Positions 30,200 through 39,411 of a DNA stretch of 64,000 bases are shown here, one piece after another. The stretch spans positions 1 through 64,000 of the forward strand of contig WIXG01000241.1 of NCBI GenBank assembly GCA_009869945.1. The letters are read 5' to 3'. Below the pieces are notes generated by a model that ran no database searches, had not been told where the DNA came from, and saw only the letters and a program-made list of their open reading frames with translations. This stretch comes from Mesaphorura yosii. Lineage: Eukaryota > Arthropoda > Collembola > Poduromorpha > Tullbergiidae. A program made the translations under genes and the position numbers. The stretch's first letter is position 1; each line of letters opens with the position of its first letter.

Positions 30200-31864
30200 A
30201 TGTCGCCCAACACGCCCGTTCTCGACGCAATTGTGGTCGGAGCCGGATTCAGCGGAATCCACATGCTCCACAAGCTTCGGACGCTCGGATTCTCGGTCAA
30301 GATCTTCGAGGCCGGGCACGACTTTGGTGGCACGTGGTTCTGGAACCGGTATCCCGGAGCTCGAGTCGACAGCGAGACGCCCATCTACCAGCTAAGCGCC
30401 GAGAAGGAGGTCTGGTCCGACTTTGAGTGGCGAGAACGGTTCCCTGGTCGTGAGGAGCTGATGCGCTACTTTCACCACGCCGACAAGAAGCTGGGGCTGA
30501 GCAAAGACGTCTGCTTTAACACGCGCGTCGTGTCGGCGCACTGGGACGACTCCCGAAACCAGTGGCTGGTCAAGAGCTTGGCGGACGCCCAGCCTCCGAC
30601 GTACGCTTCGCACTTGGTCTTGTGCACTGGCTTCGCCTCGAGACGCTACACGCCTCCGTTTGAGGGTCTGAACCTGTTCAAGGGCAAGTGGTACCACTCT
30701 GGCGTGTGGCCTGAGGAGGGTGTCGACGTAAAGGGAAAGAAGGTGGCCATCATCGGAACAGGAGCCAGCGGGGTGCAGATCATCCAGGAGATCGGGCCCG
30801 AAGTAGGACACCTCACCGTCTACCAGCGCACGCCCAACTTGGCCATTCCCATGCGCCAGCGGTGGTCTGACAAGCCTGGCCAGCAGTACGGTCGCCCAGG
30901 CGACGGCATCGAGGGCTGGAAGTTTCCGACGAAGGATCGCTACGAGTCCATCTTCAAGAATTTGCGCAACACATTCGGGGCACTGGTCATCGACATGGAT
31001 TTCACGACTCAAAAGTTCAAGGATGCGACTCCAGCTGAACGCGAGGCGTTGTTCCAATATTTGTGGGACTACGGCGGTTTCTCGTACTGGCTTGGCACGT
31101 ACAAGGAAATGTTCTTCGAGCAACACGTCAACGATGAGGTCTACGCCTTCTGGGCGAAGAATGTTCGTGCCCGGCTCAAGAGCCTCAAGATGAAGGACCT
31201 GCTCGCTCCGCTCAAGGCGCCGCACGCGTGGGGCACGAAAAGACCGTGCCTGGAGCAGACATTCTATGAAGTCTTCAACCAGCCAAACGTCGACTTGATC
31301 AACGTTCGGGAGTCGCCGATCATTCGCGTCGCCCCTGACGGCGTGGAGACAAAGAGCGAGGGTGTGATTCCGGTCGATATACTCATTTTGGCGACGGGCT
31401 TCGACTCGGTCACCGGTGGCATTCTCGACATTGATATCCGGAACGGGAAAGGCGAGTCGATCCAGGACAAGTGGCGTCCGGGCACGTGTTCGTATTTAGG
31501 TCTGTCCACGGCCCGCTTCCCGAACTTGTACTGGTTCTATGGACCTCAAGCGCCGACAGCATTCTCGAACGGTCCGACGACCGGCGAGATTCAAGGCGAC
31601 TGGGTGGCCGATTTGATGGTTCGCATGCGGCAGGCGGGAAAGAAGCGCGTCGAGCCGAGCCAGCAGGCAGAGGACAAGTGGACGAAGGAGCTGCAGGACG
31701 AATGGTACAACAGCTTGATGCCTCCCACCGATTCGTGGTACCAAGGTGCGAATATTCCGGGCAAGAAGCGAGAGCCGTTGAACTACTTTGGTGGCATTCC
31801 GGCGTACATCAAGGCCTTGCAGAACTCTGCGTCAAAGAATTACGAAGGCTGGGTTATGGCTTAA
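30200..31864 (+). CDS. Baeyer-Villiger monooxygenase, copy 3 (intronless, inverted)
   Basis: A single exon of 554 aa. The start at 30200 (MSPNTPVLDAIVVGAGFSGI) is placed by alignment with copies 1 and 2 and by the TATA box just upstream; the frame is open further upstream only by chance. FAD motif VGAGFSG, GGTWFWNRYPGARVD, fingerprint FKGKWYHSGVWP (160-171), NADPH motif IIGTGASGVQ and the C-terminal DSWYQGANIPGKKREPL are all intact. It is the third member of the cluster, on the opposite strand to the other two. It should be a cytosolic FAD/NADPH enzyme acting on ketones; the physiological substrate is unknown. Confidence 0.92.
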   Translation: MSPNTPVLDAIVVGAGFSGIHMLHKLRTLGFSVKIFEAGHDFGGTWFWNRYPGARVDSETPIYQLSAEKEVWSDFEWRERFPGREELMRYFHHADKKLGLSKDVCFNTRVVSAHWDDSRNQWLVKSLADAQPPTYASHLVLCTGFASRRYTPPFEGLNLFKGKWYHSGVWPEEGVDVKGKKVAIIGTGASGVQIIQEIGPEVGHLTVYQRTPNLAIPMRQRWSDKPGQQYGRPGDGIEGWKFPTKDRYESIFKNLRNTFGALVIDMDFTTQKFKDATPAEREALFQYLWDYGGFSYWLGTYKEMFFEQHVNDEVYAFWAKNVRARLKSLKMKDLLAPLKAPHAWGTKRPCLEQTFYEVFNQPNVDLINVRESPIIRVAPDGVETKSEGVIPVDILILATGFDSVTGGILDIDIRNGKGESIQDKWRPGTCSYLGLSTARFPNLYWFYGPQAPTAFSNGPTTGEIQGDWVADLMVRMRQAGKKRVEPSQQAEDKWTKELQDEWYNSLMPPTDSWYQGANIPGKKREPLNYFGGIPAYIKALQNSASKNYEGWVMA

Positions 31865-31953
31865 TTAGTATGTTTAATTCCATCAAACTTCTGTCCTTTC
31901 ATGCTCATTCTGAACATTAAGTTCTTGAAATAAATATTTTCATTCGCGGCTCA

Positions 31954-33649
31954 TTAAGGAAGGTGATAAACTTTTGAATTCACAATCTTCAAGTCAAGTG
32001 GCACTGTCAAGCATTTTGTAATCATGGCTCCAAGCACAGAGAGCAGAGTGCACACCGCAAACGCGATGCAAAATAGTAAATAAAACTTAAATGCTGTTGC
32101 CCAGTACCAAAATGGGACAAAGAGCAGCACCAGCGACGCAGAATTGAAAAGCTCAAGTATGAGAAACCGGAGTGTGCCCAAAGAATACGTGTAAAGACTC
32201 GATGATCGAAACAAGTTGATCAGTGGCGAGCGTACAATGAAATGGAACCACGCATGCAGTGAATGAAACAAACTCGGCCCACGATGACGGCCTACGCCAC
32301 TTTCTTCGTCACGCGGAGTACATCCCTGCCAAAACAGATTTGACTCCATGATGTAGTACTCGCGGTCGTTAATCAGGCTCCATATAAACTGCACCAGCGT
32401 ATTGACGAGCAAATTCAGGACGCAGGCGACGAAGATGCCCAGAAACAGATTACACCTGAACTCTTCCTTGATGGTCATTGACATGCAGTACAGGAATGTT
32501 GTGTTGGCGATCAGCGTGGCGACTATGGAAGAATCAATCAAAACGATCCACTTAACAAGAGTCGAAATTCAAAAGGACGAAGGAGAATGTAAAGAGCTCA
32601 CCGGTTTTGGAGGCAATCACGACGGTATGCCCGAGATCTCGAACGAAGGACTGACTCACGTATCCCTGCTTATAGAAGTTGGCAAGCGTCTTGCTGAGGT
32701 CCGAGCCCGCGGCTCGAGTAATGCAAATCGTGGTGAAGATGACGTTTACAACCAGGAAAAGTTCTGCAGGTATGGAAAGAAACTTTAAAAGATATATGTT
32801 GCTAACAAGCTCATGCGGATTCTGGTCTTGGTATTGACTTACGTGCTAGCAGAGAGTAATTGTGGTAGTAGTAAATGAACGCGTAAAGAGCCACACAAGC
32901 CTGGAACAGAGACTCCAGCTGCGCCTCCGTTTTGATGGACAGTTCAGCCATTTGCTTCGCCAAATAAAAGTTCTTGCGTGTCTGTTCGCGGGCCGGTTCT
33001 CGGCGGTAGTTTCTGACGTGTCGGAAGTGATTCCATTGCCTGAGTCATACGGGCGGGGCTAATCAGTCTTGCATTCAGGTAATAAAACATGACTTTACTT
33101 AACTTACCAGATAATTGGGTCAAAGATTGCACAGCACTTCAGCCCAGATTCCAAATAAATGTGACTCAGCTCTGAAATGGGAATTAGGGACTCTTGCTTC
33201 CTGTAATATCGGATTGTTAACCAGTTTTAAGTTGGCAGTGCTCAATTCGAGACTAGAAAGGAGTCTGACCTGTAATCCGATGACGTGAGATGCTGGAGAA
33301 TCGGGAAGAGAATGATTACAAGCCCTAGAATGCCCTGCACAATATTCCCAGTCACAATATTGAACGTGCCAAATGTCACGTCAAGCACAAAGTCAATAGT
33401 CAGGTCGCAGGTGCCAAGGAACATTTGGATTTCGTAGAGCCAGCTTGGAATGTGCTGGATGTAGTCCGGACCGGCCGCTGTGGTGAGCTTGTAGACTTGG
33501 TACGAACTAGAGCGAAGATCGTCGTCCGGGTCGTAGGCGAGTCCACGCCCGGTTCCATTGTTGTTACTTTCTCGTTCTCGTTCGCGAGCAGTCTGCGCCG
33601 GTTTTTTCAGTGGCACGAATTCGTGTGTTCTACTTCGCTCATCTCCCAT
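31954..33649 (-). CDS. XK-related (XKR/CED-8 family) multi-pass membrane protein
   Basis: Five frame-checked exons: 33270-33649, 33108-33200, 32843-33039, 32602-32763 and 31954-32522, giving 466 aa. After a charged, disordered N-terminus come helices starting DLTIDFVLDVTFGTFNIVTG and GILGLVIILFPIL. The key family block spans exons 2-3: WNHFRHVRNYRREP, then YLAKQMAELSIKTEAQLESL with FQACVALYAF, equivalent to the WRxFR...LESAPQLxLQLY region of vertebrate XKRs. Further helices are LFLGIFVACVLNLLVNTL and FYLLFCIAFAVCTLLSVLG. Family members with caspase activation scramble phosphatidylserine in dying cells, while others are lipid-related partners of unclear role. I see no obvious caspase site. Eight or more membrane spans are expected. 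Confidence 0.78.
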
Positions 33650-34083
33650 TCTGTAAATTCCTCTTAATCTACTGCGATCAATTTCTCGTAATTAACGGAT
33701 CTCGTCACTTTACACTGTTGCATACGTACGTACGTACTAAATCGAAAGGAGGCCTCGCCTTTCAAATCGCGCTGCTAAAGATAAGAAATTACTACCCATA
33801 CATGCCATTGCACCTATCTAGCGTGTATGTGTGCAGGTATTCGCCATCCGCTCACGAGCTTATCATATTGCTGTTATCTCATTCCTCATTTACTCCAGTT
33901 CACCTCAGATAATTGGCAATAAGCTTAGTGCAAAGTTTTACCCTCCCGATCCCAAATCCAGTAGAATTCCGAGTAACGTTCTAATTTTCTTCTAACACTG
34001 TCAACAGGTTAATATTTCGCTAGATTTTTTAATTTCAAGGCTCTTCAGCAACATTCCCGAAACGTGAATGCGGTCGTCATGCA

Positions 34084-34112
34084 TTATAAGCACATCTTCA
34101 ATGTGCTTATAA
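34084..34112. repeat. Perfect inverted repeat, 12-bp stem with 5-base loop
   Basis: ttataagcacat at 34084-34095 is followed by the loop cttca and the exact reverse complement atgtgcttataa at 34101-34112. The arms have no mismatch. It does not look like a histone 3' stem-loop and is too short for a microRNA precursor. Function is unknown. Confidence 0.85.
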
Positions 34113-35210
34113 CTTGGCAAATATCTGTCGGTCTGTTCGGATTATTTTTTAAAGTAATATAGGGAAACGCCTCACAATTTAGAGAAGAAAGTGCCACCCA
34201 AAAAGCGAAGTGTTTGCCAATTTCACCTGATTGAGGAACGACAATCGAGCACGGAAGAAGCTCGATGAAGCTACTTGTGACTGTAGAATTGGGAGCGACT
34301 CGCTGTTCCGAAAATTGTGCAAAACGGCATACGAAGCAAATGGATTTTGTCGATTAATTTGGATATTTTTCACAAGCAAAGCGTCCGAGATTATTGTGTT
34401 GAAATATGAAGAGATCTGCTCCGTGGGCTATGCCTGCGGGGAAGGACTGAAGCACAGATATGATTAGATGAACTTAAGGCACAAAGTTTAGTGGCCGACT
34501 TCATAGTGTAGAAGCGAGATGCCCCTCGGCACATTTCACTTTCTGAAACTTTAAATAGTAATCACGAAACACGTGTACCATAGACGGAACTTGTCACGAA
34601 TAGCACGCAAATATAGAAGTACGTTCTGTCAGTCTAAGTTGAAGAAAATGAAATCGCGTCTCGGACAAATAATCTAATCTGATTTCATCACTGAGTACAC
34701 GCAACCGATAAGATATCAATCATGAGAATAATGTCATGGTTTGGCCCATTTCCAAGCATTTAAAGTCAATTTCGAGAAATTCCCTTCGAGGACACTTCGT
34801 CCGGATGCATCGTGCTTCCTTATGACCGCTTTCCTCTCGACATTGTGACTCAGATTGCCAATTCGCTTTCGGCGAATCTCCGACAGGGCGAGACGCTCAA
34901 GCTTAAAGCTTAAGCTTCATAAGTCAATTAATGGTTTCGCCTGATAGATGCTAGCGTGAGCTTATCAGTTAAATGTGTGGTCAGCTGACTAATTGCAGCC
35001 GAGAGCAATACGAGAACAAATGCGTGTAGTGTACCGGAATGTGCGAAATGACTCCGAATACAAGCTATCGTCTGTCGCAAAACCGCTATACAAAACGACC
35101 ACAGCCAAGAATCCAAATATCGACCACGGAAGTTGATAGAAGTCGACTGGCCAGTCTGAAAAGGCAGAACAATGGAAATTTTAGTTTAATTAGAAGAAAG
35201 ATAAAAAGCT

Positions 35211-35216
35211 TATAAA
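35211..35216 (+). promoter_or_regulatory. TATA box of the acidic secreted-protein gene
   Basis: tataaa, 85 bases upstream of the ATG at 35301, fitting a start near 35241 and a 60-base leader. Confidence 0.5.
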
Positions 35217-35300
35217 TGTCAGTGCTCCACTGTATAATCGCTTTAATTGTCCAGTATTTGCTTTGCTGCACGCATTCATTCACACCTCCATTCCAGTAAA

Positions 35301-35908
35301 ATGGCAAAAATCACCTTCCTGCTCCTCGTCATCGTCGGGTTCATGGCGGCCGGTAAGTAAACGATGCTTCAAAATTTAGACGTGCCATGTCAAACTGATT
35401 CGAACAATTACATTGTGTCTTGCGTTGACGACGACGGCATTTTGATCCTATCCAGTCGAATGTGGCCCAATTGAGGCGAAAGAGGAACTATTGGCCAAGA
35501 CCGAGGTCGAGACGGGAAAAGCTGCTGTTGCGGAGGGGTATCATGAGGAGGACCTCGGAAGAGGAGAGGTAGAAGAAGGTAGGCTCATGGGAAGACTCAG
35601 ACTTATCCTGGACGCATTCTAAAATCTGGGCATTGCATTGTCCTGTTCCAGGCCAACATCAGATTGATGAAGGCAAAGCAGAAGTCGTCCTTGGACAGCA
35701 AGAGGAGGAGGCTGGACAACGCGAGGAGCAGGCTGGAGAACAGGAAGTCGAGGAGGGTGAAGACCAAGAACAATTGGGAGAGGAAGAGATTCTGTTCGGG
35801 CAGGAGGAGGAAAGACTAGGCGCAGAGGAGGCCCAGGAGGGCGAGAAGGAGATTGCAGCGGGCGAACAGGAAGCGGAGGTAGCCGCTCAGTCGGAGGCCC
35901 TGGCATAA
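35301..35908 (+). CDS. Small secreted, extremely acidic Glu/Gln/Gly-rich protein
   Basis: Three frame-checked exons: 35301-35352, 35456-35578 and 35652-35908, giving 143 aa. A signal peptide (MAKITFLLLVIVGFMAAVEC) ends near residue 20. The mature chain is nearly all E, Q, G, A and V in loose short repeats of the form EGEDQEQLGEEE and GQEEERLGAEEA. There is one Cys near the cleavage site and none later. It should be disordered or helical, strongly negative and heat-soluble. I recognise no family; candidates are a cuticle, egg or calcium-binding matrix protein, or a desiccation-type hydrophilin. A TATA box and an aataaa signal near 35968 support a compact, real gene. Confidence 0.72.
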
Positions 35909-36284
35909 TCCGTTGTTCCCTCGCCAACGACTTTTCTACTTTTCTAAACACAGAGAGATTGGGAAAATAATAAATACCCCGAATTTCTATTCATTAGTTG
36001 CAGCTTATTGGCGTTGCACGTAGAGTGTGCGACCGTTTCATTTTTTCACATTGTATCATCTTTCGTGAGGAAAATGAGACAGTTTAGAATGCAGGAATGT
36101 AGGATGCCGCACATACAGAAGGAAAACTGAAGTTGAAATTTGAATCGAAATTTTCGCCTCAGCTGCTGAAGCTCATGCCGCAAACATTTTATTCTTAATA
36201 GTTGCCCAGTTGGATTCGTTGAGACTGTGACTGGAGCTCTTTCAGGTGCGACGGGAGCGATATTGCAGATAATTCCAGCAAATT
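35909..36284. other. Spacer before PPIL3
   Basis: 376 bases containing the poly(A) signal of the acidic protein gene and the promoter of PPIL3. No open frame with coding features. Confidence 0.4.
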
Positions 36285-37012
36285 ATGGTAAGTGCAAAAG
36301 CAGAACCCATTAAAGGCTGCGCTATGTTTGAAGTTTAATAATCGATTTTTCTAATTAAACGCAGTCTGTGACATTAAGGACTGATGTTGGTGACATCAAG
36401 TTGGAGCTCCAGTGCGAGCTTACCCCGAAGACCTGCGAGAACTTCCTTGCGCTGGCAGCATCAGGCTATTACGATGGCTGTCTTTTCCACCGAAATATGA
36501 AAGGGTTCATGGTTCAGACGGGTGACCCCACGGGGACAGGCAAAGGTGGTCAGTCGGTGTGGGGACGCAAATTTCCAGACGAGTTCAAGGAGGAACTGAA
36601 GGTAACCCCAACCAATGCCTTGCATATACGTGCTTAATTCTTACCTTTTTGACTAACTTGTTAGCACACAACTCGTGGAATTGTGTCAATGGCAAACAAC
36701 GGACCCAACACCAATGGCAGTCAATTCTTCATAACTTACGCTGCCCAACCTCATCTGGATCTCAAGTATACCGTCTTTGGAAGGTAACTGACTTACACTT
36801 TCCACGAAGCGTCTGCGCCTCCTTGGAATTGCTTAAATTATATGTTAGTTTTGTTCCTTTAATTATTTAGGGTGATAGACGGTTTTGATGTACTGGACGA
36901 ATTGGAGAAGCTTCCCGTGAACCCAAAGAATTCTAAGCCTCTTACTGATACGAGAATTAATTCCATACAAATCCACGCCAATCCGATTGCCGCACTTCAA
37001 GCGGAACTGTAA
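36285..37012 (+). CDS. PPIL3: Peptidyl-prolyl cis-trans isomerase, PPIL3 type
   Basis: Four frame-checked exons: 36285-36287 (only the ATG), 36365-36601, 36665-36783 and 36871-37012, giving 166 aa. The protein starts [20 protein letters not shown] and keeps the cyclophilin active site: [20 protein letters not shown] (the catalytic Arg follows the His), [18 protein letters not shown], and [19 protein letters not shown]. The length and start match the small spliceosome-linked cyclophilin PPIL3. It should catalyse proline isomerisation in the nucleus. The first exon codes for a single Met, which is why the gene cannot be found by a simple open-frame scan from ATG. Confidence 0.92.
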
Positions 37013-38159
37013 TTAGTAATTACCACTACCATGCAAAACCACATCGTCTCATCATCATTGTTCAGTATTTGCAGTTTTTATTATGTTACTTGTCACTTGA
37101 CAGCACAAAGTTGTTAAAGTAAGTTCCAAGTTTCATCGTCAGGTATGCGACACAATTGGTGCCTTGAATTATCTTGAGCATTTAATATTTAGTAAAAGAA
37201 AGAGCGTGCAAATTATCAGAAGGCAGAACGTTGCATTATTGGGAGAATTTGTATAATTAAAATTATAAATTGCCAGTTTAAAATTGTTAAAAACGAAGAA
37301 ACGTAGAAAGTTGAGCCATGTAATATGGAAAAGAGTTGACAATCGCAATTCCCGTCTGTCACTCAATTAATTATCGTTCGTTGATACGTTAATGAAATTG
37401 CAGTCTCCACCCTCAAGTGTCGCAACCCGAGTGTGACTGCTGCGAGTGCAAGTGCGTGCAGTACCACTGTTCGATAGTGCTTGGCACATGTCACATCCTT
37501 TAACGTCGTGGCCGCCTGTAGTTTCGTGAAGTAAGCCACTGTGAACCATGCCGATCCTACGAGCTCTTTACATCAGAGTCTGTTTGATGCCCTTGACTGA
37601 GTTGACTGGCACTGCCATTTTCGATTTCGGGTTTGCTACCTTCAATTTGTCCAACGAGGCGATAAGGGCAGCGTGCGGGCTTTCACTTCCTGTGGAGTTA
37701 CAGCGATTTTGATGCCGAATGACATGATGAGCGATGAAGCCCCACAAAACTGCTCGAACTGCAGTGGATTGAGCTTAGTATAAATTGGCACTCCTAACTT
37801 TCGAAGAGGACTGTGTGGAACTTCAAACACCGAAAGTCGGCAGTCGGAAGACAAAAGAAAGAGTGACGCCAATTTTCTTTCGTGGCACAAGTTGGTCCTC
37901 TCTTTCATGAGCAATAAGTTGCGGCTTTACATAAAGATGTTGTATGCATCATCATCATGATACGATCAGCATTTTCAGCGTCAGTTGTCAACTTCAACAA
38001 ACCATCAGCCTTTTCCAGCTTCGTTTACTCGGAAGGCTCCGAGTACCTACAAAATGATATTCTGTGATATTTGATGCGATATTTAAACTAAAATAGGCTT
38101 TGGTTTATTATATCACTGGTGTGCTTCATGCCGCTTGTCAAGACTGTACATTAACATTG
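37013..38159. other. Intergenic region between convergent PPIL3 and SIRT4
   Basis: 1.15 kb, AT-rich in the first half. Open frames are at most 90 aa and show no domain features. No RNA gene seen. Confidence 0.5.
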
Positions 38160-39411
38160 TCACCGCTGTAATTTCACCAACGGCAACACTTCACCGATTC
38201 TCGCATTAATCTTCAGTGCCGCAAGTGAGTCGGCCCTTGTTTCGCCTAATGTTAGCAGTCCAACTGGAAGTCCCAGCTCACGTCCCCGTAATACAAACCG
38301 GAGGGCAGAGAATACTTGCAATGATGAACCAAGAACAAGAATACTATCACAGTTCGCAAGTTGGGCTGTAATAAAATTCAAGACAACATGGGCTATAGTT
38401 TGCATAATTAATTATGGGGCAGATAAGGAGTTCAAAGTTTTTACTCTATTGCTCACCGTATACAGACTCCACCTTCTCCTTCCTCACATTAGCACCAAAG
38501 AACACGATATCGGGCTGCCTTAATCTGGACCCACAAACATCGCACTCAGGAATCTCGAATTTGGCTACCAAACTCTAAAAGCAACAAAGCAATTGTTTTC
38601 TAAATGTACATATAGTAAAAAAAAATAGATTTAGGTAGTTCTTACAGGTTCGAGATAAATGTCCCCATCAGGTCGAATCTGCATCACGTCATCAGCTCCG
38701 GGTACTCCTTTCATGAACCCTTGATTGGCTTGGTCAAGCTCTCGTTGAAATTCGACTCTATCACATTGTCCACCACATTCCAAACAATTGACCCTGTACG
38801 CCGAGCCATGCAGTTCGACAAAGTTCCTGGATCCAGCCTTACGGTGCAGGTCATCAACGTTTTGTGTGACGAGACATGAAATCAGTTGTTGAGACTCCCA
38901 ATGAGCAAGAATTTGGTGTCCGATATTGGGCTTGCGGCTCGAGAAGTACGTCCATCCAAAATAGTTCCTTGCCCAGTATCTTTTCCGTGCTGACTCAGAG
39001 CTTAGGAATTCTTGCTGCTTCATTGGGCGGTGATTCGTGCGAGCGTAGAGACCAGTGCCAGCTGATCGGTAATCAGGGATTCCAGATTCGGTTGAGAGGC
39101 CAGCTCCTTAAACGAGTAGCATGTTTAACGTAACAGGTCGCAGCAACCAAATCTGTAAAACTTGCCAGCGGAGAATCCATACCTGTTATCACGAATAGTC
39201 TTGAATGCTTTTCCAGAAATTCCTGCAGCTTCTCCACATCAGTGGCCGAGGGTGGCACATGCTCAGGGACGAAATTAACAGCGGATGTAGTTGCAGTGGC
39301 GGATGCAGAAGTAGTGCTGTAGCAGGCACATTTGGCTATGTTCAATAAAGTTTTTAACTGATTAGGACCTGAACAGCCAGTAAACCGGGAAGGCAGTTTG
39401 CGATATATCAT
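38160..39411 (-). CDS. SIRT4: Sirtuin 4-like mitochondrial NAD-dependent deacylase
   Basis: Four frame-checked exons: 39183-39411, 38646-39106, 38457-38574 and 38160-38365, giving 337 aa. The N-terminus is basic and Ser/Thr-rich (MIYRKLPSRFTGCSGPNQLK), fitting a mitochondrial presequence. NAD-binding GAGLSTESGIPDYRS spans the first splice join. TQNVDDLHRKAGS and the catalytic His in FVELHGSAYR follow. The zinc site is formed by CLEC and CDVC, then PDIVFFGANV and LVLGSSLQVF. The layout and the class II motifs match SIRT4, a mitochondrial matrix enzyme with lipoamidase, ADP-ribosyl and acyl-lysine activities that controls glutamate dehydrogenase and fat use. All catalytic residues are present. 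Confidence 0.9.

Larger units (their letters stand above)
33650..35300. other. Intergenic region, 1.65 kb
   Basis: Lies between the XK-related gene (minus) and the acidic secreted protein (plus), so it holds both promoters. A (ACGT)n run sits near 33724-33737, a strong 12-bp hairpin at 34084-34112, and a TATA box at 35211-35216. No open frame longer than 100 aa is supported. Confidence 0.5.

Noticed and set aside
30392..31225. 277-codon open frame opposite BVMO copy 3
   Set aside because: Same reason as for copy 2; its Arg/Leu/Val-rich translation is typical of an antisense shadow.
15042..31864. The whole acquired-type region as bacterial contamination or a mis-joined contig
   Set aside because: Bacterial-type genes alternate with clearly animal, intron-bearing genes, and several (M64, MpaB-like, terpene-synthase-like) have introns themselves.
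34861..34920. Hairpin-like attcgc...gcgaat and aagctt-rich palindromes as a possible histone stem-loop or origin
   Set aside because: Stem is short, sequence does not match the histone 3' stem-loop, and no histone gene is nearby.
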